From contig CAWUCO010000268.1 in the NCBI GenBank assembly GCA_963920705.1, positions 620,001 through 684,000 of the forward strand: a stretch of DNA of 64,000 nt, in the 5' to 3' direction. A program made the position numbers and the translations under genes. Below, one piece after another: positions 1-11,700 of the stretch. The notes under the pieces are model-generated. The model worked only from the letters and a program-made list of their open reading frames with translations. It was not told the DNA's origin and searched no databases. The stretch comes from Odiellus spinosus. Its lineage: Eukaryota > Arthropoda > Arachnida > Opiliones > Phalangiidae. Each line of letters opens with the position of its first letter. Position 1 is the stretch's first letter.

Positions 1-487
1 TGTCCATTTGAATCCAATAATCTTGGATTTTTAAGCGTTTTTGCTTAATTTTAACCAATTTTATATTTGTCACGTTTTGGCAATTTAGACAAAACCAAAG
101 TCATTCGAAAGAGCAATTAATGGACAGTCTAAATAATAAGAGTTTTCAAAAATCCGTTGAAAAACAAGAAAAATATGGCCAATTCAAGAAACCATACAAT
201 ATCAAAATAGTCAAATTTCAGATTTTAAAATTTCGCTTTTTGATATTAGATGTTTTTGAATTGGCTATATTTTCCATGTTTTTCAACGGATTTTCCAAAA
301 CTCTTGTTTTTTAGATAGACCAATATTTGCTCTTTCGAGTGGTCTTAATTTTGTCTAAATCGCTTAAAAATCAAAGGTTTTGTGTCCATTTGAATCCAAT
401 AATCTTGGATTTTAAAGCGTTTTTGCTTAATTTTAACCAATTTTATATTTGTCACGTTTTGGCAATTTAGGCAAAACTTAAGTCATT

Positions 488-498
488 CGAAAGAGCAA
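488..498 (+). other. 11-bp conserved box, 5' arm copy
   Basis: cgaaagagcaa is mirrored exactly at 709-719. It is flanked on both sides by diverged stretches of IR1 (11 bp with six mismatches on the outer side, 32 bp with nine on the inner side), so the perfect match stands out. Variants are few: gagaaatta (for example 43,743; 52,167), aaatagcaa (8,900; 10,430; 27,655) and gagcaacta (8,141). Confidence 0.45.
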
Positions 499-530
499 TT
501 AATGGACAGTCTAAATAATAAGAGTTTTCA

Positions 531-548
531 AAAATCCGTTGAAAAACA
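531..548 (+). other. 18-bp conserved box, 5' arm copy
   Basis: aaaatccgttgaaaaaca is the longest block that is identical in both IR1 arms. In this arm the CpG is often mutated, to tccattg (for example 18,898) or tctgttg (for example 14,695). As the most symmetric and conserved element, it is the best candidate for a sequence-specific protein site. No binding protein can be named from sequence. Confidence 0.5.
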
Positions 549-658
549 AGAAAAATATGGCCAATTCAAGAAACCATACAATATCAAAATAGTCAAATTT
601 CAGATTTTAAAAATTCGCTTTTTGATATTAGATGTTTTTGAATTGGCTATATTTTCCA

Positions 659-676
659 TGTTTTTCAACGGATTTT
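659..676 (-). other. 18-bp conserved box, 3' arm copy
   Basis: This is the exact reverse complement of the box at 531-548, with starts 128 bp apart. It is more constant between units than the 5' copy. Exceptions are a lost T near 9,071 and 10,600, caacggtttt at about 43,919, 44,685 and 48,133, and ttttaaacgg at about 47,742, 58,467 and 63,061. Confidence 0.5.
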
Positions 677-708
677 CCAAAACTCTTGTTTTTTAGATAG
701 ACCAATAT

Positions 709-719
709 TTGCTCTTTCG
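709..719 (-). other. 11-bp conserved box, 3' arm copy
   Basis: ttgctctttcg is the exact inverted partner of 488-498. The terminal CpG is followed by agtggtc in most units. Derived forms agcggtc (about 7,984 and 8,366), agaggtc (from about 45.9 kb on) and a lost base giving cggtgg (about 33,248; 34,778; 36,693) mark related units. Confidence 0.45.
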
Positions 720-742
720 AGTGGTCTTAATTTTGTCTAAAT

Positions 743-801
743 CGCTTAAAAATCAAAAGTTTTGTGTCCATTTGAATCCAATAATCTTGGATTTTTAAGC
801 G
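743..801. repeat. IR2: second, 59-bp inverted repeat in the spacer
   Basis: The 12-bp arms cgcttaaaaatc (743-754) and gatttttaagcg (790-801) are perfectly complementary and are separated by 35 bp. The arm abuts the outer edge of IR1, so almost the whole monomer is foldback sequence. Many units degrade one arm: cgcttaaaattc in the 5' arm, or aagtg and aaacg in the 3' arm. I saw no compensating changes in the partner arm. Confidence 0.85.
775..793. repeat. Mini-hairpin inside IR2 loop
   Basis: aatccaa (775-781) and ttggatt (787-793) form a 7-bp stem around the 5-base loop taatc. The sequence is almost invariant along the array; exceptions include aattcaa near 29,859 and aaaaatc near 47,860. 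It could extrude as a small hairpin by itself or as the tip of IR2. Confidence 0.75.
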
Positions 802-3800
802 TTTTTGCTTAATTTTAACCAATTTTATATTTGTCACGTTTTGGCAATTTAGACAAAACCAAAGTCATTCGAAAGAGCAATTAATGGACAGTCTAAATAA
901 TAAGAGTTTTCAAAAATCCGTTGAAAAACAAGAAAAATATGGCCAATTCAAGAAATCATACAATATCAAAATAGTCAAATTTCAGATTTTAAAAATTCGC
1001 TTTTTGATATTAGATGTTTTTTGAATTGTCCATATTTTCCATGTTTTTCAACGGATTTTCCAAAACTCTTGCTTTTAGATAGACCAATATTTGCTCTTTC
1101 GAGTGTTCTTAAATTTGTCTAAATCGCTTAAAAATCAAAAGTTTTGTGTCCATTTGAATCCAATAATCTTGGATTTTTAGCGTTTTTGCTTAATTTTAAC
1201 CAATTTTACACTTGTCACGTTTTGGCAATTTAGACAAAACCAAAGTCATTCGAAAGAGCAATTAATGGACAGTCTAAATAATAAGAGTTTTCAAAAATCC
1301 GTTGAAAAACAAGAAAAATATGGCCAATTCAAGAAACCATACAATATCAAAATAGTCAAATTTCAGATATTAAAAATTCGCTTTTTGATATTAGATGATT
1401 TTGAATTGGCTATATTTTCCATGTTTTTCAACGGATTTTCCAAAACTCTTGTTTTTTAGATAGACCAATATTTGCTCTTTCGAGTGGTCTTAATTATGTC
1501 TAAATCGCTTAAAAATCAAAAGTTTTGTGTCCATTTGAATCCAATAATCTTGGATTTTTAAGCGTTTTTGCTTAATTTTAACCAATTTTATATTTGTCAC
1601 GTTTTGGCAATTTAGACAAAACCAAAGTCATTCGAAAGAGCAATTAATGGACAGTCTAAATAATAAGAGTTTTCAAAAATCCGTTGAAAAACAAGAAAAA
1701 TATGGCCAATTCAAGAAACCATACAATATCAAAATAGTCAAATTTCAGATTTTAAAAATTCGCTTTTTGATATTAGATGTTTTTGAATTGGCTATATTTT
1801 CGATGTTTTTCAACGGATTTTCCAAAACTCTTGTTTTTTAGTTAGACCAATATTTGCTCTTTCGAGTGGTCTTAATTATGTCTAAATCGCTAAAAAATCA
1901 AAAGTTTTGTGTCCATTTGAATCCAATTATCTTGGATTTTTAAGCGTTTTTGCTTAATTTTAACCAATTTTATATTTGTCACGTTTTGGCAATTTAGACA
2001 AAACCAAAGTCATTCGAAAGAGCAATTAATGGACAGTCTAAATAATAAGAGTTTTCAAAAATCCGTTGAAAAACAAGAAAAATATGGCCAATTCAATAAA
2101 CCATACAATATCAAAATAGTCAAATTTCAGATTTTAAAAATTCGCTTTTTGATATTAGATGTTTTTTGAATTGGCTATATTTTCCATGTTTTTTAACGGA
2201 TTTTCCAAAACTCTTGTTTTTTAGATAGACCAATATTTGCTCTTTCGAGTGGTCTTAATTTTGTCTAAATCGCTTAAAAATCAAAAGTTTTGTGTCCATT
2301 TGAATCCAATAATCTTGGATTTTAAAGCGTTTTTGCTAAATTTTAACCAATTTTATATTTGTCACGTTTTGGCAATTTAGGCAAAACTTAAGTCATTCGA
2401 AAGAGCAATTAATGGACAGTCTAAATAATAAGAGTTTTCAAAAATCCGTTGAAAAACAAGAAAAATATGGCCAATTCAAGAAACCATACAATATCAAAAT
2501 AGTCAAATTTCAGATTTTAAAAATTCGCTTTTTGATATTAGATGTTTTTGAATTGGCTATATTTTCCATGTTTTTCAACGGATTTTCCAAAACTCTTGTT
2601 TTTTAGATAGACCAATATTTGCTCTTTCGAGTGGTCTTAATTTTGTCTAAATCGCTTAAAAATCAAAAGTTTTGTGTCCATTTGAATCCAATAATCTTGG
2701 ATTTTTAAGCGTTTTTGCTTAATTTTAACCAATTTTATATTTGTCACGTTTTGGCAATTTAGACAAAACCAAAGTCATTCGAAAGAGCAATTAATGGACA
2801 GTCTAAATAATAAGAGTTTTCAAAAATCCGTTGAAAAACAAGAAAAATATGGCCAATTCAAGAAATCATACAATATCAAAATAGTCAAATTTCAGATTTT
2901 AAAAATTCGCTTTTTGATATTAGATGTTTTTTGAATTGTCCATATTTTCCATGTTTTTCAACGGATTTTCCAAAACTCTTGTTTTTTAGATAGACCAATA
3001 TTTGCTCTTTCGAGTGTTCTTAAATTTGTCTAAATCGCTTAAAAATCAAAAGTTTTGTGTCCATTTGAATCCAATAATCTTGGATTTTTAGCGTTTTTGC
3101 TTAATTTTAACCAATTTTATACTTGTCACGTTTTGGCAATTTAGACAAAACCAAAGTCATTCGAAAGAGCAATTAATGGACAGTCTAAATAATAAGAGTT
3201 TTCAAAAATCCGTTGAAAAACAAGAAAAATATGGCCAATTCAAGAAACCATACAATATCAAAATAGTCAAATTTCAGATTTTAAAAATTCGCTTTTTGAT
3301 ATTAGATGATTTTGAATTGGCTATATTTTCCATGTTTTTCAACGGATTTTCCAAAACTCTTGTTTTTTAGATAGACCAATATTTGCTCTTTCGAGTGGTC
3401 TTAATTATGTCTAAATCGCTTAAAAATCAAAAGTTTTGTGTCCATTTGAATCCAATAATCTTGGATTTTTAAGCGTTTTTGCTTAATTTTAACCAATTTT
3501 ATATTTGTCACGTTTTGGCAATTTAGACAAAACCAAAGTCATTCGAAAGAGCAATTAATGGACAGTCTAAATAATAAGAGTTTTCAAAAATCCGTTGAAA
3601 AACAAGAAAAATATGGCCAATTCAAGAAATCATACAATATCAAAATAGTCAAATTTCAGATTTTAAAAATTCGCTTTTTGATATTAGATGTTTTTTGAAT
3701 TGTCCATATTTTCCATGTTTTTCAACGGATTTTCCAAAACTCTTGTTTTTTAGATAGACCAATATTTGCTCTTTCGAGTGTTTTTAATTTTGTCTAAATC

Positions 3801-6530
3801 GCTTAAAAATCAAAAGTTTTGTGTCCATTTGAATCCAATAATCTTGGATTTTTAAGCGTTTTTGCTTAATTTTAACCAATTTTATATTTGTCACGTTTTG
3901 GCAATTTAGACAAAACCAAAGTCATTCGAAAGAGCAATTAATGGACAGTCTAAATAATAAGAGTTTTCAAAAATCCGTTGAAAAACAAGAAAAATATGGC
4001 CAATTCAATAAACCATACAATATCAAAATAGTCAAATTTCAGATTTTAAAAATTCGCTTTTTGATATTAGATGTTTTTTGAATTGGCTATATTTTCCATG
4101 TGTTTCAACGGATTTTCCAAATTCTTGCTTTTTAGATAGACCAATATTTGCTCTTTCGAGTGTTCTTAAATTTGTCTAAATCGCTTAAAAATCAAAAGTT
4201 TTGTGTCCATTTGAATCCAATAATCTTGGATTTTTAAGCGTTTTTGCTTAATTTTAGCCAATTTTATACTTGTCACGTTTTGGCAATTTAGACAAAACCA
4301 AAGTCATTCGAAAGAGCAATTAATGGACAGTCTAAATAATAAGAGTTTTCAAAAATCCGTTGAAAAACAAGAAAAATATGGCCAATTCAAGAAATCATAC
4401 AATATCAAAATAGTCAAATTTCAGATTTTAAAAATTCGCTTTTTGATATTAGATGTTTTTTGAATTGTCCATATTTTCCATGTTTTTCAACGGATTTTCC
4501 AAAACTCTTGTTTTTTAGATAGACCAATATTTGCTCTTTCGAGTGGTCTTAATTTTGTCTAAATCGCTTAAAAATCAAAAGTTTTGTGTCCATTTGAATC
4601 CAATAATCTTGGATTTTTAAGCGTTTTTGCTTAATTTTAACCAATTTTATATTTGTCACGTCTTGGCAATTTAGACAAAACTTAAGTCATTCGAAAGAGC
4701 AATTAATGGACAGTCTAAATAATAAGAGTTTTCAAAAATCCGTTGAAAAACAAGAAAAATATGGCCAATTCAAGAAACCATACAATATCAAAATAGTCAA
4801 ATTTCAGATTTTAAAAATTCGCTTTTTGATATTAGATGTTTTTGAATTGGCTATATTTTCCATGTTTTTCAACGGATTTTCCAAAACTCTTGTTTTTTAG
4901 ATAGACCAATATTTGCTCTTTCGAGTGGTCTTAATTTTGTCTAAATCGCTTAAAAATCAAAAGCTTTGTGTCCATTTGAATCCAATAATCTTGGATTTTT
5001 AAGCGTTTTTGCTTAATTTTAACCAATTTTATATTTGTCACGTTTTGGCAATTTAGACAAAACCAAAGTCATTCGAAAGAGCAATTAATGGACAGTCTAA
5101 ATAATAAGAGTTTTCAAAAATCCGTTGTAAAACAAGAAAAATATGGCCAATTCAAGAAATCATACAATATCAAAATAGTCAAATTTCAGATTTTAAAAAT
5201 TCGCTTTTTGATATTAGATGTTTTTGAATTGGCTATATTTTCCATGTTTTTCAACGGATTTTCCAAAACTCTTGTTTTTTAGATAGACCAATATTTGCTC
5301 TTTCGAGTGGTCTTAATTTTGTCTAAATCGCTTAAAAATCAAAAATTTTGTGTCCATTTGAATCCAATAATCTTGGATTTTTAAGCGTTTTTGCTTAATT
5401 TTAACCAATTTTATATTTGTCACGTTTTGGCAATTTAGACAAAACCAAAGTCATTCGAAAGAGCAATTAATGGACAGTCTAAATAATAAGAGTTTTCAAA
5501 AATCCGTTGAAAAACAAGAAAAATATGGCCAATTCAAGAAATCATACAATATCAAAATAGTCAAATTTCAGATTTTAAAAATTCGCTTTTTGATATTAGA
5601 TGTTTTTTGAATTGTCCATATTTTCCATGTTTTTCAACGGATTTTCCAAAACTCTTGTTTTTTAGATAGACCAATATTTGGTCTTTCGAGTGGTCTTAAT
5701 TTTGTCTAAATCGCTTAAAAATCAAAAATTTTGTGTCCATTTGAATCCAATAATCTTGGATTTTTAAGCGTTTTTGCTTAATTTTAACCAATTTTATATT
5801 TGTCACGTTTTGGCAATTTAGACAAAACCAAAGTCATTCGAAAGAGCAATTAATGGACAGTCTAAATAATAAGAGTTTTCAAAAATCCGTTGAAAAACAA
5901 GAAAAATATGGCCAATTCAAGAAATCATACAATATCAAAATAGTCAAATTTCAGATTTTAAAAATTCGCTTTTTGATATTAGATGTTTTTTGAATTGTCC
6001 ATATTTTCCATGTTTTTCAACGGATTTTCCAAAACTCTTGTTTTTTAGATAGACCAATATTTGCTCTTTCGAGTGTTCTTAATTTTGTCTAAATCGCTTA
6101 AAAATCAAAAGTTTTGTGTCCATTTGAATCCAATAATCTTGGATTTTTAAGCGTTTTTGCTTAATTTTAACCAATTTTATATTTGTCACGTTTTGGCAAT
6201 TTAGACAAAACCAAAGTCATTCGAAAGAGCAATTAATGGGCAGTCTAAATAATAAGAGTTTTCAAAAATCCGTTGAAAAACAAGAAAAATATGGCCAATT
6301 CAATAAACCATACAATATCAAAATAGTCAAATTTCAGATTTTAAAAATTCGCTTTTTGATATTAGATGTTTTTTGAATTGGCTATATTTTCCATGTTTTT
6401 CAACGGATTTTCCAAAACTCTTGTTTTTTAGATAGATCAATATTTGCTCTTTCGAGTGGTCTTAATTTTGTCTAAATCGCTTAAAAATCAAAAGTTTTGT
6501 GTCCATTTGAATCCAATAATCTTGGATTTT

Positions 6531-8780
6531 TAAGTGTTTTTGCTTAATTTTAACCAATTTTATATTTGTCACAATTTTGCAATTTAGACAAAACCAAAGT
6601 CATTCGAAAGAGCAATTAATGGACAGTCTAAATAATAAGAGTTTTCAAAAATCCGTTGAAAAACAAGAAAAATATGGCCAATTCAAGAAACCATACAATA
6701 TCAAAATAGTCAAATTTCAGATTTTAAAAATTCGCTTTTTGATATTCGATGTTTTTGAATTGTCCATATTTTCCATGTTTTTCAACGGATTTTCCAAAAC
6801 TCTTGTTTTTTAGATAGACCAATATTTGCTCTTTCGAGTGGTCTTAATATTGTCTAAATCGCTTAAAAATCAAAAGTTTTGTGTCCATTTGAATCCAATA
6901 ATCTTGGATTTTTAAGCGTTTTTGCTTAATTTTAACCAATTTTATATTTGTCACGTTTTGGCAATTTAGACAAAACCAAAGTCATTCGAAAGAACAATTA
7001 ATGGACAGTCTAAATAATAAGAGTTTTCAAAAATCCGTTGAAAAACAAGAAAAATATGGCCAATTCAATAAACCATACAATATCAAAATAGTCAAATTTC
7101 AGATTTTAAAAATTCGCTTTTTGATATTAGATGTTTTTTGAATTGGCTATATTTTCCATGTTTTTCAACGGATTTTCCAAAACTCTTGTTTTTTAGATAG
7201 ACCAATATTTGCTCTTTCGAGTGGTCTTAATTTTGTCTAAATCGCTTAAAAACCAAAAGTTTTGTGTCCATTTGAATCCAATAATCTTGGATTTTTAAGT
7301 GTTTTTGCTTAATTTTAACCAATTTTATATTTGTCACAATTTTGCAATTTAGACAAAACCAAAGTCATTCGAAAGAGCAATTAATGGACAGTCTAAATAA
7401 TAAGAGTTTTCAAAAATCCGTTGAAAAACAAGAAAAATATGGCCAATTCAAGAAACCATACAATATCAAAATAGTCAAATTTCAGATTTTAAAAATTCGC
7501 TTTTTGATATTCGATGTTTTTTGAATTGTCCATATTTTCCATGTTTTTCAACGGATTTTCCAAAACTCTTGTTTTTTAGATAGACCAATATTTGCTCTTT
7601 CGAGTGGTCTTAATATTGTCTAAATCGCTTAAAAATCAAAAGTTTTGTGTCCATTTGAATCCAATAATCTTGGATTTTTAAGCGTTTTTGCTTAATTTTA
7701 ACCAATTTTATATTTGTCACAATTTTGCAATTTAGACAAAACCAAAGTCATTCGAAAGAGCAATTAATGGACAGTCTAAATAATAAAAGTTTTCAAAAAA
7801 CCGTTGAAAAACAAGAAAAATATGGCCAATTCAAGAAATCATACAATATCAAAATAGTCAAATTTCAGATTTTAAAAATTCGCTTTTTGATATTAGATGT
7901 TTTTTGAATTGGCTATATTTTCCATGTTTTTCAACGGATTTTCCAAAACTCTTAATTTTCAGATAGACCAATATTTGCTCTTTCGAGCGGTCTTAATTTT
8001 GTCTAAATCGCTTAAAAATCAAAAGTTTTGTGTCCATTTGAATCCAATAATCTTGGATTTTTAAACGTTTTTGCTTAATTTTAACCAATTTTATATTTGT
8101 CACGTTTTGCAATTTAGACAAAACCAAAGTCATTCGAAAGAGCAACTAATGGACAGTCTAAATATTAAGAGTTTTCAAAAATCCGTTGAAAAACAAGAAA
8201 AATATGGCCAATTCAAGAAATCATACAATATCAAAATAGTCAAATTTCAGATTTTAAAAATTCGCTTTTTGTTATTAGATGTTTTTTGAATTGTCCATAT
8301 TTTCCATGTTTTTCAACGGATTTTCCAAAACTCTTAATTTTCAGATAGACCAATATTTGCTCTTTCGAGCGGTCTTAATTTTGTCTAAATCGCTTAAAAA
8401 TCAAAAGTTTTGTGTCCATTTGAATCCAATAATCTTGGATTTTTAAACGTTTTTGCTTAATTTTAACCAATTTTATATTTGTCACGTTTTGCAATTTAGA
8501 CAAAACCAAAGTCATTCGAAAGAGCAACTAATGGACAGTCTAAATATTAAGAGTTTTCAAAAATCCGTTGAAAAACAAGAAAAATATGGCCAATTCAAGA
8601 AATCATACAATATCAAAATAGTCAAATTTCAGATTTTAAAAATTCGCTTTTTGTTATTAGATGTTTTTTGAATTGGCTATATTTTCCATGTTTTTCAACG
8701 GATTTTCCAAAACTCTTATTTTTAAATAGACCAATATTTGCTCTTTCGAGTGGTCTTAATTTTGTCTAAATCGCTTAAAA
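6531..8780 (+). repeat. First A-linker units; two-unit and single-unit duplications
   Basis: The A linker (cacaattttgcaa) first appears near 6,571 and returns at 7,336 and 7,719. Units at about 6,532-6,860 and 7,297-7,625 are near copies two units apart (shared aagtgttttt, gatattcgatg and ttaatattgtc). At about 7.98-8.7 kb one unit is duplicated directly, offset 382 bp: cgagcggtc at about 7,984 and 8,366, aatattaag at about 8,161 and 8,543, and gttattagatg. Its linker is gttttgcaa, one base shorter. Confidence 0.78.
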
Positions 8781-11700
8781 TTCAAAAGTTTTGTGTCCAT
8801 TTGAATCCAATAATCTTGGATTTTTAAGCGTTTTTGCTTAATTTTAACCAATTTTATATTTGTCACGTTTTGGCAATTTAGACAAAACCAAAGACATTCG
8901 AAATAGCAATTAATGGACAGTCTAAATAATAAGAGTTTTCAAAAATCCGTTGAAAAACAAGAAAAATATGGCCAATTCAAGAAACCATACAATATCAAAA
9001 TAGTCAAATTTCAGATTTTAAAAATTCGCTTTTTGATATTCGATGTTTTTTGAATTGTCCATATTTTCCATGTTTTCAACGGATTTTCCAAAACTCTTAA
9101 TTTTCAGATAGACCAATATTTGCTCTTTCGAGTGGTCTTAATTTTGTCTAAATCGCTTAAAAATCAAAAGTTTTGTGTCCATTTGAATCCAATAATCTTG
9201 GATTTTTAAACGTTTTTGCTTAATTTTAACCAATTTTATATTTGTCACGTTTTGCAATTTAGAAAAACCAAAGTCATTCGAAAGAGCAACTAATGGACAG
9301 TCTAAATAATAAGAGTTTTCAAAAATCCGTTGAAAAACAAGAAAAATATGGCCAATTCAAGAAATCATACAATATCAAAATAGTCAAATTTCAGATTTTA
9401 AAAATTCGCTTTTTGTTATTAGATGTTTTTTGAATTGGCTATATTTTCCATGTTTTTCAACGGATTTTCCAAAACTCTTGTTTTTTAGATAGACCAATAT
9501 TTGCTCTTTCGAGTTGTCTTAATTTTGTCTAAATCGCTTAAAATTCAAAAGTTTTGTGTCCATTTGAATCCAATAATCTTGGATTTTTAAGCGTTTTTGC
9601 TTAATTTTAACCAATTTTATATTTGTCACGTTTTGGCAATTTAGACAAAACCAAAGTCATTCGAAAGAGCAATTAATGGACAGTCTAAATAATAAGAGTT
9701 TTCAAAAATCCGTTGAAAAACAAGAAAAATATGGCCAATTCAAGAGACCATACAATATCAAAATAGTCAAATTTCAGATTTTAAAAATTTGCTTTTTGAT
9801 ATTCGATGTTTTTTGAATTGTCCATATTTTCCATGTTTTTCAACGGATTTTCCAAAACTCTTAATTTTCAGATATACCAATATTTGCTCTTTCGAGTGGT
9901 CTTAATTTTGTCTAAATCGCTTAAAAATCAAAAGTTTTGTGTCCATTTGAATCCAATAATCTTGGATTTTTAAGCGTTTTTGCTTAATTTTAACCAATTT
10001 TATATTTGTCACGTTTTGGCAATTTAGACAAAACCAAAGTCATTCGAAAGAGCAATTAATGGACAGTCTAAATAATAAGAGTTTTCAAAAATCCGTTGAA
10101 AAACAAGAAAAATATGGCCAATTCAAGAAACCATACAATATCAAAATAGTCAAATTTCAGATTTTAAAAATTCGCTTTTTGATATTCGATGTTTTTTGAA
10201 TTGGCTATATTTTCCATGTTTTTCAACGGATTTTCCAAAACTATTGTTTTTTAGATAGACCAAAATTTGGTCTTTCGAGTGGTCTTAATTTTGTCTAAAT
10301 CGCTTAAAATTCAAAAGTTTTGTGTCCATTTGAATCCAATAATCTTGGATTTTTAAGCGTTTTTGCTTAATTTTAACCAATTTTATATTTGTCACGTTTT
10401 GGCAATTTAGACAAAACCAAAGACATTCGAAATAGCAATTAATGGACAGTCTAAATAATAAGAGTTTTCAAAAATCCGTTGAAAAACAAGAAAAATATGG
10501 CCAATTCAAGAAACCATACAATATCAAAATAGTCAAATTTCAGATTTTAAAAATTCGCTTTTTGATATTCGATGTTTTTTGAATTGTCCATATTTTCCAT
10601 GTTTTCAACGGATTTTCCAAAACTCTTAATTTTCAGATAGACCAATATTTGCTCTTTCGAGTGGTCTTAATTTTGTCTAAATCGCTTAAAAATCAAAAGT
10701 TTTGTGTCCATTTGAATCCAATAATCTTGGATTTTTAAACGTTTTTGCTTAATTTTAACCAATTTTATATTTGTCACGTTTTGCAATTTAGAAAAACCAA
10801 AGTCATTCGAAAGAGCAACTAATGGACAGTCTAAATAATAAGAGTTTTCAAAAATCCGTTGAAAAACAAGAAAAATATGGCCAATTCAAGAAATCATACA
10901 ATATCAAAATAGTCAAATTTCAGATTTTAAAAATTCGCTTTTTGTTATTAGATGTTTTTTGAATTGGCTATATTTTCCATGTTTTTCAACGGATTTTCCA
11001 AAACTCTTGTTTTTTAGATAGACCAATATTTGCTCATTCGAGTTGTCTTAATTTTGTCTAAATCGCTTAAAATTCAAAAGTTTTGTGTCCATTTGAATCC
11101 AATAATCTTGGATTTTTAAGCGTTTTTGCTTAATTTTAACCAATTTTATATTTGTCACGTTTTGGCAATTTAGACAAAACCAAAGTCATTCGAAAGAGCA
11201 ATTAATGGACAGTCTAAATAATAAGAGTTTTCAAAAATCCGTTGAAAAACAAGAAAAATATGGCCAATTCAAGAGACCATACAATATCAAAATAGTCAAA
11301 TTTCAGATTTTAAAAATTTGCTTTTTGATATTCGATGTTTTTTGAATTGTCCATATTTTCCATGTTTTTCAACGGATTTTCCAAAACTCTTAATTTTCAG
11401 ATATACCAATATTTGCTCTTTCGAGTGGTCTTAATTTTGTCTAAATCGCTTAAAAATCAAAAGTTTTGTGTCCATTTGAATCCAATAATCTTGGATTTTT
11501 AAGCGTTTTTGCTTAATTTTAACCAATTTTATATTTGTCACGTTTTGGCAATTTAGACAAAACCAAAGTCATTCGAAAGAGCAATTAATGGACAGTCTAA
11601 ATAATAAGAGTTTTCAAAAATCCGTTGAAAAACAAGAAAAATATGGCCAATTCAAGAAACCATACAATATCAAAATAGTCAAATTTCAGATTTTAAAAAT

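Larger units (their letters stand above)
466..741. repeat. IR1: 276-bp imperfect inverted repeat inside each monomer
   Basis: The 5' arm (466-603) and the reverse complement of the 3' arm (604-741) align with the axis at about 603.5. Hand alignment of the outer 108 columns, using the common tttagacaaaa unit form, gives 89 matches (about 82%). Perfect blocks are an 11-bp outer edge (tttagacaaaa against ttttgtctaaa), an 11-bp block cgaaagagcaa, an 18-bp block aaaatccgttgaaaaaca, and gccaattcaa. Near the apex aatatcaaaa (580-589) pairs with ttttgatatt (620-629). A single strand could therefore fold into a hairpin of roughly 130 bp with a small AT-rich loop. The same dyad is present in every unit examined. 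Satellites with inverted subunits are known, for example in Tribolium beetles; homology to them is not claimed. Confidence 0.93.
466..847 (+). repeat. Reference 382-bp monomer (left-type, G linker)
   Basis: This is one full unit, phased to begin at the outer edge of the long inverted repeat. In order it holds IR1 (466-741), IR2 (743-801) and an AT-rich tail (802-847) that ends in the linker gtcacgttttggcaa. This linker form is called the G type here. The unit has five T's at 635-639, one fewer than most units to the right, and this accounts for the 382-bp rather than 383-bp period. Its inner 5' edge reads tttaggcaaaactta instead of the usual tttagacaaaacca, a variant shared only with the unit near 2,376. 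Confidence 0.93.
405..3470 (+). repeat. Five-unit higher-order duplication (offset about 1,910 bp)
   Basis: About 405-1,560 and about 2,315-3,470 share rare markers in the same order: ttttaaagcg (about 411 and 2,321), tttaggcaaaactta (466 and 2,376), gatgatttt (about 1,395 and 3,306), cgagtgttcttaaat (about 1,099 and 3,010) and the single-base loss giving tttttagcg (about 1,174 and 3,085). The offset is 1,910-1,911 bp, five units. The following units no longer match, so the duplicated block is about three units long within a five-unit register. Confidence 0.8.
1..6530 (+). repeat. Left block: G-linker units, about 382 bp, heterogeneous
   Basis: Nearly every unit here has the G linker and spacing is 381-383 bp. 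Units vary between five and six T's in the IR1 3' half, and several have unique changes such as gatgatttt, lost A in ttttagcg, or gtgtttcaacgg at about 4,099. With five T's the forward open frame runs on to 64 codons, which explains why longer frames cluster here. Unit-to-unit divergence looks higher than in the right half, consistent with an older or less recently homogenised part of the array. Confidence 0.8.

Noticed and set aside
531-548. CENP-B box in the 18-bp conserved block
   Set aside because: The essential spaced bases of the known box (TTCG, A, CGGG) are not met on either strand. A different centromere protein site remains possible.
466-801. Compensatory base changes keeping IR1 or IR2 paired
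   Set aside because: Variants such as tatgacc in the 5' arm occur with ggccat, ggctat or ggcaat in the 3' arm, and never with the pairing ggtc. IR2 arm variants also occur independently. No covariation is evident.
803-830. TATA-like sequences (attttatattt) as promoters in every unit
   Set aside because: Such strings are expected at this base composition and no start-site or other promoter element accompanies them.
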